From positions 21,137,501-21,201,500 of the forward strand of contig NC_088110.1 in NCBI RefSeq assembly GCF_036370855.1: 64,000 nt of DNA, given 5' to 3'. The translations under genes and the position numbers were made by a program. Source of the stretch: Dromaius novaehollandiae (lineage: Eukaryota > Chordata > Aves > Casuariiformes > Dromaiidae). Under the pieces are notes generated by a model. That model was not told where the DNA came from. It saw nothing but the letters and a program-made list of their open reading frames with translations, and made no database searches. Position 1 is the first letter of the stretch, and each line of letters starts with the position of its first letter. This document shows positions 27,096-39,800 of this stretch, one piece after another.

Positions 27096-30000
27096 CACCT
27101 GATTTGGGTTGTGGTTTGGTTGCTGTAGATCTTGATAGCAGCCAGGTAAAATATACAATAGAGAAAATGTTTAATAATTGACACTTCACGATTAAGGGTC
27201 ATGATGAAACATTATGGCCTTAAGGGATTGACTGGGAGAAAAGCAAGACTTTATCCCTCAAAACTTTAAGAACATGTTGAAAAGTTTCAAATTGAAGTGT
27301 GTAACTCAACTGAAAGCAAGGGAGCTATAGCAGGAATTGATTTGACTCACTAGATTCAAATTGTTTGAAAAAAGGAGCTATTTCTGGAGTAGCGAGGGAA
27401 AGATCAGGAAATACTGCCAAACTCATATCCAAGGCATGTATCACAGGAGTTCTGAAGTGATGGTTGAGCTTACAGAAAGTGGGTGGTGAGATCTTCACCT
27501 AATTACCTGATGGGTGAAAGACTAAATTAGTTGGTTGATAATGATGTGAATTTGTGTTGAAAGGATATATGCTTTGTGGGTGGTGTAGGATTGTCCTGTG
27601 GTGAAAAATAGCCTGTTTGAGTCTTCCTGTGCTTTCAGATGTCTGGAAGTCTGTGGGTAAAGCATTAGTGTGAATCACTGAAGTAGAAAGCGGTACATGA
27701 TAATTGCTTTATTTTTCTACTTTTTGCTTCTGTTTGAAGTTTTCCCAAATTCATGGCCTTTAAGAATGCCTCTGTTGAGGAAAAGAACTATTATATTTCC
27801 AAATATGCTACTCTTGTTTCTACCTTCTTTCCTGAAATTTTGCCAGCATGTTTTTCTCTTCTGTGGCCTCTCTGCTATTGCAGCATGGGGAGCTTCTGGA
27901 CAGAGACTGAATAGTGTTAAGCTGCCATTAAAATACCTTGTGACAAAACTGTCCAACAAACTTCACAGGCAGTTTTAACAAGGCTTCTGGAACTGATAGG
28001 ACTGTGCAGTTAGCCACTGTGACAGCAATTTATAACCTGTGAATAGAACACTGGGCTGATTATATTGATTTTTGAAACCTACCACCAAGGCTGGTGTTCA
28101 TTGACATTCTTGTTGACAGTGTTGTGGAAGCGCCATCTGTGTTAGAAGTGAGATATATTAATACTAGACTTGTCAGATTTGTCTGGACTCAAATTCAGAC
28201 AGTGAAGGCTTTGCAGGTATTATCAAGATGATGTCCTATGTCCTGGGCAATTTGGACTCTTGTGATTTTTGTTTTTTGTACTGTGACCTGGATGCTGCAT
28301 TTGAGCTTTATCTTTGGCCCTTCTCAGGGGTCTTGCAGGTGCAGCTAGTAGAGCAGTTGTAGAGTCTAATTAGTGGTTTTCCTAGCTGTGGATATCCATT
28401 TTACCAAGCTGGCACTTGTGTAGACTTGAGGATTGTCTGCTGCCCATGGAGGGAATTCTTAAAATATAATGGCACAAAGCATTCTGACTGAAGCTGGTTG
28501 CAAGCATCTGGCCTATTTCAGCCCAAGTGATGGCAACTACAGTTGGGTTTGCAAAGTAGGGCATTCTGCATGGCTTGGGGCCTTGTGGCTGAAGTACCTC
28601 CCTCAGCCCCCCAGAAACTGTCAGCAAAGAGAAAAATGAATTGAACTGAGAAGTCTTGACAAAACCTTGGGGGCTGGCACCACTCCCTGATCTCCCTGCA
28701 ATAAGGAAAGTTTTAAACTTTTTTAATTGCTTCCATTTTTTTTCTCCTTGATGGAGACAATTTTTTCCCCAAGTGTCTACAATGGTAGTTCATTTATCAT
28801 TTTCCCTTTCCCAGCCCCATGTGACTTTGTTTTCCTTAATGTTATTTAATTGATTATAACTAATTGACTCTCAGTTTAGGGAATAGAGGTTTGAGCTTGC
28901 TGGTCTTAATTTATTTTTGGTGAAGTTTTTTCCTCCATCCCAGGACTGAAGTACAAGGTTATCCTTTAAAAACAAAGATGAGGGTTATTAGATTTTTTGT
29001 TAAATTAATGGAAAGAGAAACTGCTTTCAGCATCTTGCAGGGGGGGCTGATTCAAGCACAAAGGCAGCCTGGTCTTCATTGCCAGCCCACAATAAAGCTG
29101 GCTCAAGCAGTTTCCTCTTCTGACCGAAACAAAGGGCTTAAGGGTGGTAGTGTGGGTTCAGCTGGATGCCAGAGATGCCTGACTGTTGGCTCTGCTGCAG
29201 ACTCGGTACCTGGCCTTGGAAGTCCCTTGAAGCCTACCTTAAAACCCATTCAGTGATCCAGCTGCTTTTGATTTCACTAGACCTCAGATGCAAGCGCAGC
29301 TACCTCATCTGCAAACTAAGTTTGAGAATAAGTATAAGAATAATATAAGAGTAGAAGAATATATACATATATTCTGTATATGTTGTTATGAAATCTGGGA
29401 GCAAGTCACAGTAGCATACTCTAATGCATCATCCCCACAGTACAATGATTGTTTTGCTCTTCTAAAAGAGAAGGAAAACAGATTTCCTTGGCAGTGAAAA
29501 TCCATTTCAGTCTCTGTGTAGATAATTATTTTTATTTTCTTATGTAAAATACTTGGAGATACTTGAGTGAAAATGTTGTATATTTGATAGATGCGCTTAA
29601 ACATGAAACATTGGCTAAATAACACTGATTCAGGAGGCTTTGCAATGCAACACTTCTTTCCTGCTTCCTTGGGAGTAGCCTGCCCTGCTCTGCAGGGAGG
29701 AGTCAGAGGTGGTTGTTTCTGGACACTGGAGCCCCCGGTGAGTGTCCCAGAAAACATCATTTGAGGGCTGAGAGGGAATTGCTAGATGTGGTATTCATGT
29801 TTTACCTATTTCCCCTTGTCTCCACAATTTCTGGTGTATTTTCTACTCCATGTTTTAGAGGAGGCCTGCAAGCAGTCCCTTGATCCTGAACAGATCTTGA
29901 TCAAACTGCCTGCAAAATTGTTTATTTTTGCTATTCTATGGTTTGTGTGTACACACTTGCAAGGGGTAGGGGGAAGATTTTCTCAATGGCACAGTGCTAT

Positions 30001-31164
30001 TTCCATTAATCTGCTTCCTTATGCCTTCGTCTGTGCTGCTTGGTGATTATTGCATGGGCTTTCTTTGTGAATTAAGAACAATGTGCAGGAATCCTGCTAT
30101 AGCATGAAAGCTGGGGAAGCTTTAAGAAAGTTTGTTCAGAAGTTGTGCTTTACCCAAGAGCACCATCTTCTGGATGTTGTGTCTCTCCATTTCTGGGACT
30201 GTCACTGCTGAGTTAAATTCTGCTTGAAGGGGAAGATCACTATGGAGAAGTAAAAGCTTGTAAACCTGTGCCAAGTGGGGAACTCACTGTCATTTTCTAT
30301 TGAGCAAATGCAAAAGCCCTCTCGACTACTTTCACTGGCTTTTTCAGGCACAGCCCTCTGACCTGGCTGTCTGTGGCAGTTCCAAGGGAGGATCCTGAGT
30401 TTCTTGCATTACTTGGCTGGCTTTGGGTACCTCTCTGCTTGGTCCTGCTGCTCACTGGATTCTTGTGCTGGTTTCCCTTTCCTGGGCTCTTATTTAGCTG
30501 CTCAGGCTCTGTTCCATTTTCCTTCAGGGTTGATTTCTGATCATTAAAATCTATATATCGTGTCCTGAGGGCAAATTGCTCTGAAATACTCTGAACACCT
30601 GAAGAAATTGTCCTGAGGTCTCCTACATCATCTGAGTCCAATATGAGATTAAATTACTGGCATGAGATCTGGGAGAGATCTGATGAGGGAAGTAATGCTG
30701 CTTCAGGTCGAGGGGACCCCTCCTTCTCTCATGTTAATGGGATTGCAGAAAGAATCTCCTTTGAGTCAATGCTTTCTTCCATCTGTGTCGCAGCAAAAAC
30801 ACAAAAACCTAGTGAAATCTTTGAAAATGGTCAAACCAACAATCAGGTTAAGAGAAAATTTAAACTAATTTCTGTTCACCTCTTAGAGGCACTACTTCAA
30901 ACTTTTTTCTATTGTTCCATTACAATCTGAAACAAAGTCACAAGTTTGTCATATCACTTGGCTGGCATCTTGGACAGAAAAAGTGCAGGGATCTGGCAAG
31001 TACATCATGCTGAATGCAAGGTCTAAACTTGGGACTGGGCATGTGCTCTGGAAAATGTGGTGAATTGTGCAAGATTGAGATGGAAAGTTCTCTCTGACTT
31101 TATTTTATTCTGTTTTGCTATTTCATGAGTCACTTCTAAATTCTCCCTCAGCTGAAGCTTTGGA
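27096..31164. other. Non-coding stretch without recognised gene
   Basis: No element or gene recognised. Minus-strand open frames at 30297-30641 and 29386-29760 have plausible splice flanks, but are of a length expected by chance. The plus strand is strongly T-rich (28201-28320: A21 C20 G30 T49). Confidence 0.55.
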
Positions 31165-31350
31165 ACTGCAAGGGTGGTTAAGCATGGAAGAGCTTTCCTT
31201 GGGGGGTGCTGAAGTCTTTATCCTTAGAGGCTTTCAAGAACAGATTAGAAAAAGGTCTATCAAGAATAGCTTGTGTATCTGAGCCTGCCTAAGGCAGGAA
31301 GACTGAATGACCTTTGAGGTTCTCTTCCAGCCCTATTCTGATGATTAATC
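31165..31350 (+). mobile_element. CR1 LINE 3' end relic
   Basis: The stretch reads like the CR1 3' UTR and tail. It contains 'gaggctttcaagaacagatt', then 'cctaaggcaggaagactg', then 'aatgacctttgaggt' followed by 'cttccagccctattctgatgatt'. The closing ATTCT-GATGATT resembles the (ATTCTATG)n terminal repeat of CR1. It is 5'-truncated, as most CR1 copies are. Divergence from the consensus as I remember it suggests an old insertion. Confidence 0.8.
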
Positions 31351-34300
31351 CTCAGGAGTGTATATACTTGGTGCTACATTTGAGCTGAGCCAGGATGCAA
31401 ACACATTGGTGGTTAGCACAAAGCAAACACTTCAGCTGAACACCACTCATAACTTTTGCTTCAAGTGTCTGTACTGCAAGATGGAAAGCTAGGTTTACTT
31501 GTCTGAATGGAAAGACCTTAGGAGTTCAGCCACCTCACCCTTGGAGAAGCTCTCTGTCATAACTAGATGGTGTTAACTGCTGCCAGAGGCAGGAGAATGC
31601 CCCTTCTTTGTACCCTGATTAATCATGGTAGATTCTGCTAAACTGCCTCAGCTACAGATAACCTTGCTGTTTGTTCTGAAAGATGGTCAGCCTATATCCA
31701 TGCCAATAAAATCTTCATTCATCCCGAGTTGTTATTCTTGATGCAGATCCTGCATGTTTTACTAGCAAGATCAAATAAGACTGAGCTCTTCAGAGCTTGT
31801 GTCTTCCTAGGTGAATCTGGAGAACCTGTCAGAGCAGACCCTTGCAAGAATTTGTTTGGAGGCTTTGGACACTATTTACAGGCACATAATATCCCTTGGG
31901 GGGCTGTTAAATAGAGAAATCCTCTTGGAAATGCTTGGAGACTTCCATTGCTGCTGTTGTGGCTCCCTATTGCTTCAGACCCTGGGCAGTTGCAGGGATA
32001 GAGTTACAAGTGACTCTTCTCATGTGAATCTTGTTAGAAAGTACCTGCTGAAGTATTTTCAGTGTCCTTTCAAAGCATACTGCTTTCTGTCTCTTCTGTC
32101 TCGCCCTTACTAAAAATGCCTCCACCTGAATAAAGATGATGCCAACTTTGTTTACCAGGACCTGCTTTGCATCTTACACATTGTAAATGAGATAGTGTAT
32201 AGATCCCTTTTGAATATGCAAAGAGGTAGGATTAGTCCCCTGACAGTAGCCACTATTTCTGCCTCAGTAAAGTGTTTCTTGCAGATGAAAGTTACAGTAA
32301 CTGGTGCAGCCAGTCCCTAGATCTATTTTAAGCTGCATAATGTACTGCTCAATATCCTTTGATTGTAGCAGAGATTCAAACCTTATTTGATGAGCGTGTC
32401 TGTGTGTGAAAATGCAGAAAGAGTTGCAAATGTATTATTTACACCAGATAGACTTATTTTTTTTCCTATTGCTCTTTAAGGCAATTCCATCTGGTCCCTG
32501 AGTCACAGCTCAGTGCACTCATCTGACACCATCTGGTGGCTCTGTGCTGATCCTAGACCTGTCTGCAAGCTGTGAGCAAACCTGTAAAATTGGGATGTTT
32601 TAGAGTTTATTTTGGCAAACACCCTTTTGAGACATTGAAACTGCAAAGTAGAGAAGTTTGAGAAACCTCCAAATGTGCCTCTGAGTGGTTAGTGGCAGCT
32701 GTATAGAGCCATTCTCTACTCTACTGCATGCAAGTGTGAAAATACTGAGAATAATTCAAAACTGCAGTATTTCAGTCTGGAGGTTGAGCACTGCCAGTGG
32801 GAGTGTCTTGATTTAGATCACTAGAGTAGTGGCATTTCAGTTTTGTAATACTGAAATCAATTCCAGCTTGAAGAAACAAGTCTGGCTGTTTATAATAACC
32901 TCACAAACTAGAGAGGTCTGAAGATAAATTCAGCCTAAACCTGCCCCCTCAAGTGTTTAAAAATGGAGACTAAATTAACCCCTTTTATTCACTTATCTTG
33001 GTCTCTTTCCATATCACATTTTCTAAATCCTTTTCTCTCTGAAGAAAAACATGGAGTTATGCAGAAGTTGAAGAGCTGTGTAGTAAGGATTTTGGCTGAA
33101 CATGATGAAGACTAGGGGTCTAAGGAAATGAAGTTATGACAGCAAGCAGTTTTCTGTACTACTTTGGCAAGCTACAGCTTGAGGTAAAGTGGCCAAGGAC
33201 AATCAGTGAAATTGTATCCTTACAGATCTGCCATCTGTGGTGGTGCAAAGAGGCTGGAAACCACCTCTGGGGCGAGAAGGGTGAACTGCAGGAAGGGGAT
33301 GCGTCAATGAGAGGCCGCTTGCACTGATTTGTTCCATTGTGAGCAGACCTGACCTGCCTTATTGCCATGCCTCCTCAGTGAGTCAGCAGAGCAGTTTCAT
33401 TCTCTGTGGCTATCCAGACAGGACCTTTCGTAAGTGCTAAATTTGCATTTCTTTACAAAACGCTCTCTGTATTTTTTGAATACGCAATTACATGGCAAGC
33501 ATACTTGTAGTTCTCTTGATGAGTGTTTACAAGACCAGCATTTATGATGCTTTTAAACCCAAGATTATCCAGTCCTCTAATTTTAGAGCTATCTTTCTCT
33601 CTTCTGTGCAAACCTGGTGTTACCAATTGTAAATTGGCCTCAGCTTCAAGTTGCAGAATTAAAAACAAGTGATAAGATTGACTTTTGAAATAAGTAAATT
33701 TTTTTCCTACATTCTTTCATAGATATGCATTCTTCCCTGTGGTGGATTTCTGATAGAATAGCATATAGAATATGTTATAGAATGTCCTTATGAGAATCCT
33801 TGTTTATTAGAATCTCACAGGGTCCCAGTTTCCACATGAAGGATATTATGTGGGTGTGTGCCAAAGTGGTCCCCTACAAGCAAGGATGCCAATGAGCAGA
33901 CTAATAGCAGGCTTTTGAGTGGCTGATATCCTGTGACAGTCTCCATCTCATTACATAGTTGGCTGTGATAAATAACAAGGCTCTGTAGTCTGCAGACCTG
34001 ACTCTTCTGCTACCCCTTAACCAAAATGGAAGGCAGCACTGAAGAATGGGAGCACTCTGACCATCAATAAAAAAAACAAACAAAAAAAAAAACCCAAGCC
34101 TTTGCACTTCTGGGCTGTGGCTGCATGAAGTGAACTGCGAGTGGAAGGTGGTCTTGGGAGGTGCCTGATCTACTTCTGCATGATGTGGCTTGCAGGAGCT
34201 GGGGACGCTGAGTGAGGTGACAGACTCGATGCGGAATGTCTCACCTTTTCTTTGTGTTTGTCCTCCTTGCCAAAACAAATCTAGTGCCAGCAAAAGACTT

Positions 34301-36544
34301 TGGTGGCTTGTGCTGGAGCTATGCCTTTCTCTAGCTACAGCTTTTATAGGAGGAATATCTTGGTTTTGTGTTCTGGTCAGATCAATGTCTCTTAGTTTGT
34401 TTTGAATGAGATTTCTTGACCCAGAGAGATACCACAGAAGGTTCTTGGTCCAAACCTTTTCACACCAGACTAATTCAAGCTTGTTAGCATTCATCCACAT
34501 GCCCACAAAGGTGGATGTCTGACTGAACTTATCCCTAGCCACCTTTCCCCACTGCCCCTTTTGTTGTCTCTCTTCCTCTCCCCCACTCCCTTTTCTAAAA
34601 CAGGCATTGGGCTCTACCAGCTTCTTCCATTCAGTTCCATGGGGAACACTGTTACTGCTGCTGGATGTCTTGCATGACTGAGCCACTAATGAGAAATAGG
34701 TTGCTGCTGAACACACTAGTCTTCAATTGTGCTATAGAATCGGAATTGCTTTCTGCAAGGGGGATTTCTTAGCAGAATTGTTCATGCCTCTTGAACATAA
34801 ACATCCCTGCAACAGGTCAGCAGGGACCAACTCTGGGGCCTTGCAGAAAACACAGGCCCCTGTCAGCTAAACTAAAAATGTCTGTGGTAGAAGCATGCTG
34901 CTAGTGATAGCTCTCTTCTGTTCTGGAGCAGGAGCATATAATCTTGTAATCCTGAGCTTCCCTGCTCTGAATCGAAGGAAGGAAAGACATGTCTGTTTAT
35001 GGCCAATTTCTGAAGAGGTAATTGGCAGATCGTCGCTTTGCTCTGCCATCATTCATTTCTTAGTAGTCTGCAGTGGTAACAATACTTTGCTAAAGCCATT
35101 CCTAAATTTTCTGTAGGGACACTTCCATTTGTGTACAGATGATTTGTGGCACTCCAATGGAGGAGCATCTTTTGCCCAGTTTTTCATATCTTTACTATCT
35201 GCAGTGCACCTTGCTCTTCAGAAAACCTGTCTTCCCAAACATTGCTTTTTATCATGTTTTCAGTTAATGTCTCAGTAGAGTACATTCTCTTGAAACAAGC
35301 CTCCTCTGATTGTAAAGATAAAGCAGGTATAGAAACATTAAAAGTTATTTTGATAGGTCAATTTATCATGAGAACAGAGGCTTTTTTGCATCCCTCCAGC
35401 ACAGGACATGGGGTAAAGCTAGCTCTTTTGGCTTTATCAGTGACCTACTGAGTGAGTGACTTTAGCCAGCAACAATAGCAATTAGCAGCTATTTAGCCCA
35501 ATGGGAATTTGCTAGAGACCTCTAAATTCACATCATGTAGGCCCCTGAAAGGCCAGGACCAGCCTGTGCTGCTGCATTGGGTATGAACAGGCATACGAAA
35601 GGTGAAGTATTCTATATTCCATTACTTATCCCCTTGGGCCATGAAGTCTTCCCCTGTAAAGCTGAACTTTAAATCTGATAGTTATTAAGGTCTGTCCGGC
35701 CTTGAGATTTAGCTCATATAAATTCTGACAGGAACAAATGACTCTAAATTGTGACCAACCTTTCTTTCTCCCTTCTCCCTTGCCCTTCTAGATCTGCTTT
35801 TTGAAGAAGAAACTGTGAATGAGAGTAGCTCAGGAAGATAAACAGCTGCTTTAAAGCAAAGTTTTCTTAATCCTCTTCCTAATGCAATGCTCCATTGCAT
35901 CATGCTGTTTTACAGTTGAAGGCAACACAGTTGTGACAGATACTTTTCTTCTACTACTACTACTTTTAAAGTTGGTTCTAAGAGGGGTAACAAGTGTTGC
36001 TTAGCATAGTCTGAATGGCTAAGGAAGAGTGAGGGCTCAGAGGGGAGCCTGGACTTTTCGTGAATCTGGTGCCAGTAAAATTGGCTGGAGGCCCGTGGCA
36101 GTTTTGCTGCTCACAGCAGTCTGCTCAAGGTAACCGTACTCTCATGGCCAGCTCCAGGTAGAGGCAAAGCAGGCAGTTGCCTTGAGCAGCCCGCATAGCA
36201 CATTTATCAGTTTGATTAAATTAGCTTAAAAAGATCTCTTATGTTAAATAGATGCAGCTTTCTTGCATATTCAAGGACTGTTTTTCAAGGACTGTGTTTG
36301 TGTACAGCGTCTAGCCTGCTAGGGCTCTGGTCTCTTTGGGGATCTTGAAGCAACATCACGAACTGACTAAATTTTATTTAAGGTGAAACCACCTGTCCTT
36401 TGACTTAAGATAATGGCACTCTGCGAAGCTGTGTGTGTGCTATTAGTCAGTGTAAAAGTACTCAGTGATGGTGCAGAGGGAAAGAGGATAAAACCAGACT
36501 GTCCTGTGCCAAGTGATAAAACCTTTTGCATATGGTTGTAGTAC
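31351..36544. other. Mostly non-coding stretch; contains the long open frame
   Basis: Apart from the 271-codon minus-strand frame at 33901-34716 and an A-rich tract at 34071-34093 (A runs broken by single C bases), I see no supported feature. The plus frame at 31811-32113 and the minus frame at 33453-33668 look protein-like but are short. Confidence 0.5.
33901..34716 (-). other. Long open reading frame of unknown meaning
   Basis: A 271-codon frame without a stop, the longest in the window outside HSBP1 and much longer than expected by chance in AT-rich DNA. It opens with GTG; the first in-frame ATG is at 34500, leaving 199 codons. I recognise no domain. The middle is rich in Lys, Gln, Ser and Thr. 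A phenylalanine-rich stretch arises from the antisense of an A-rich tract (34071-34093). A good splice donor (AAAAG|GTGAGA) ends a possible exon near 34249, and a possible acceptor (TTTCTCATTAG) lies near 34696. It could be an exon of an unrecognised gene, part of a non-coding RNA, or chance. Confidence 0.3.
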
Positions 36545-36800
36545 TATCCTTTGCCCTTACAATGCCTTTCACAGAAGGATCTTAAGACATTTTCCAGACA
36601 TTAGTCAATTAATCTCCATAACATCCCTCTGAATTAGGTGACTTATCTACTATTTTACAGATGGGTGAACTGAGGTGCATAGAGGTTAAGTGTCTTTCCC
36701 GAAGTCAAACAAGTGAATTAGAGGGAAATGCTGGGAGTAAAACGAAGGGCCCAAACTCTGTTTTCTAACAGCCCTGTTTTCTCACCAATACTGTGGTTAC
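36545..36800 (+). mobile_element. Ancient L3/MIR-like relic
   Basis: The block runs from 'gcctttcacagaaggatctt' through 'attttacagatgggtgaact' and 'gaggtgcatagaggttaagt' to 'gaagtcaaacaag'. This is the amniote-wide tail arrangement ('cattttacagatggggaaac', 'tgaggcacagagaggttaag', 'cccaaggtcacac'). The leading 'cctttcat..aggatct' part suits the L3/CR1-like version best. The strand is given for the L3 reading; a MIR would be on the minus strand. Confidence 0.75.
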
Positions 36801-39800
36801 CCAAGAAAAATACCTCCCTCTCTAGAACATGTCCTGTTTAAAAGGAGAGTGTCTAAGTTCAAATATTTCTGTGGGTGTTTGCAAAACACTAGCTCATTAG
36901 TATTTTACTTGTAATTTAAATACAGGACATGGATTCTTGGATATTAAGTGAAAGATTGTACTATATCAAACAGCCATTTCTTATTTGAAGCCAATTAAAT
37001 CCTTTTCATAAGGGAATAAAATTGAGTTTAAAGACACCAACTGCATTTGTGTGTTTTGCCAAAAAGCAATTGTATCTCAAACTGAAATGTGTATTTTTGA
37101 GTGGCTTCCAAGTCTGGCAGTATCAGCTTTCTTGTTGGATTTTCTACAAATGTTCAGCAGATTTTTCTTTGATTATGTGTGTGTCATCAGGAAAAGGAGC
37201 TACTGAATTGCTACATATTTAGGCAGACATTCTGGAAATCTGAGCATCCATATTTTATTTGCAACATTTGAAAACTTGGAAAGAGGCGATAGGTATTGAA
37301 TACCTGTCCCACATATAGCTTGACCAAATCAGTAAATACAGCAGTAGAAGCAGCAGTCTTGTAGGCAGCTGCAGACATAGTTGCCTCCTGCTTTTTGGCA
37401 AGTACCATATTTACTGGCATAAAGCCCATTCATCTTTGAAATGCTCCAGCTGCTGATGATCTACTTTATTTTAATAAGGTGTTTAAAGGTCTCCAGCTGT
37501 TCATGAAGAACAAGTACAAAGGAGATGATCTATTTGACAGCCTGAATGTGAGTATGGGCCTTGCAAATACTCCATTGTGACTCTGGTGATTAATATTGAC
37601 TTGTTGAATTTGGCAGCTCTTCCTGAAGCAATCTACTGCCAGATGGTGAAAGAAAGGAGGCAGGCTGGAAGGAGAGACAGACTTTCCACCTGCTGCTTTG
37701 CCCAGTCACTAGTCACAGTGGCTGACACAACTAGGGATGAAGAGGAGGATGGAGAGTAGAACTGCTGCATGATGAGTTGGGTGAGATGCAAGTTCTGGTC
37801 CTGCATCCCTTCTCTTGGTAATGACAAACCTAGGATAGGTCATCGGTTCTTCTCCCCTAAGGGAAACAAGCATTGCTGGCCTCATTCCAAATCTTAACAA
37901 ATTACCTTTGTTCTTCTAGATTAATTTAGCCTTCTGCTTAGTGTGCAGCAAATGTATAATTAACTCCAGAAAGACAGAAATGTTATTTCAAAAAACTGTT
38001 TGAAATACCCAAAAGAGACATTCCAACAGGCTTTATCCAATGTTCCTTTATCTCCATTTCCACTTTAATTACCAATGCACCTCCTTGTTTAATGTTATTT
38101 TATGGAGTTGCTCTTTCCTCCTCTGCTGCTATTACAAAGTTGCTGGTGTGGAAAAACCATGGGAAGTGTCATGAAAAGAATCATGGCAGAAAGAGCTCAT
38201 CTTGAAAACCACTCTTCAAAACTAAAGCGGAAGCTGTTTTCAGTCTGAAACACCAAGGGACAGGGATGAATATTGTGCTCTAGAAGAATGCTGAAGCTGC
38301 CATTCTTTCCTCTTTTTGCTTGGGGAAGTGGGAGTAGTATGATGGGTGAAACATCAATTGCTCTTGACTACAGGAAGAAAATGATTTATTTCCTCACACC
38401 TGGTGTGTGTATGTTCTGATTTTGCCTTGCCCAAGTGAGTTTTCTCATGGTGCTGTGGTGTTGAAAGAATAGGATTTTTGCAGAGGAACGTAGAAATGCT
38501 ACAGATTCTTGTGCTTGGAAAGAATTTGGGAATGTCCTAACTTTTAATAGGAGAAAGCAGGCCAGAAATGGTGCTTCCCAATCAGTCACCAACATGGTGT
38601 TTGAGATTCTGGTCGACTCCTATTTTTCAGTCACTATATTTACAGTAAAAATACCTTCTGATTATGTTGACTGTGTTCAGTTTTACAGTACCTTTCCATC
38701 CATATTGCATCCCTACAGTGCTGCATGTGTGTGCCCACAGAGTTGCATCCATAGCTCATATGCAGCCTCTGCAATTAGCAAGTGGTTTAGGGCAGGAAGG
38801 AAAGGATAACATTCTGCCTAGTTTCACCCCTGTGGCGAATTTGGTTGCAGTCTGATTCCCCAACCTTCACCAAGAGGTTGCCTGGTGTTACTATGGAAAC
38901 ATGCCCATTTCTTTTAGGCTGAGGCCTGAAAGCAACTTTCCTCAGCAAAGAGAGCTGAAGAAAGGAAAATGGGCTGTGAAGGAGATTGGCAAAGAAAAAT
39001 TGAAGAGGTGATGAAAGAGAACAGGATTTTTTCTATAGTCGTCTTTTGCATGGTCTTCACTTGTGTAATTGTTCAGGATTGCTATTAGATAATTATATAA
39101 CTTGCAAAGTGCAGACAGCAAAGATATTTTGCATAGACTTATGGGATGTAATGTCTTGTTATTCCCTGGGGATTACCAGAGCGCTTTATTTATACATCCA
39201 GGACTTGTACAGTGCAGCCTGAGATGCAATTCACTGCTGGGTGGGGAAGTGATGACAAAATGAGTGAGGAGTTTAGGACAGGAAGCGAATGATGTCATTA
39301 TGGCCAATTTCAACTCCACAGGAATTTTGGGAGGCAGATTGTCGATACCCAATATACAACTGGGCCATTGGGCCAGCAGCTCTGGAGTTGAAAAGCACCC
39401 TGGATCCTGCCATCTGTCAAGGCCTATCAGTGGCATTTTCTGCCATGGTATCTGAGCATCTGATGACTACAAGGAGTGAGGATCTCAGCTGTGCTCCTCA
39501 GCCAGAGCCCAGTCCTTCCCCTAACACTGTGCTTCAGCATTGCTTCATTAGAGAGGGTAGAGTGCCATCTACTGAATCAGGCTGACAGTGTGGTTTTGTA
39601 CCTTCCACAAAAACGGGAAAGGGTTTTGTACCTGTACTGATTTGTCTTACTCCTCTCTGCTGACAATATTCATCTAGGACAGCGCTCTGCTCTTCATTTT
39701 GGTCTGTCTTCCTAGATGCTCTGTCTAGAGCTGAATACTTTACAATAAGTAATGGATAATATTGTAACTTAGCATTATTAGCACATAATGGTCACACAAG

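Noticed and set aside
29386-30641. Two minus-strand frames (30.3-30.6 kb and 29.6-29.8 kb) that could be spliced in phase through a CAG|GTCAGA donor.
   Set aside because: Length is within chance, the upstream join fails in phase, and no family is recognised.
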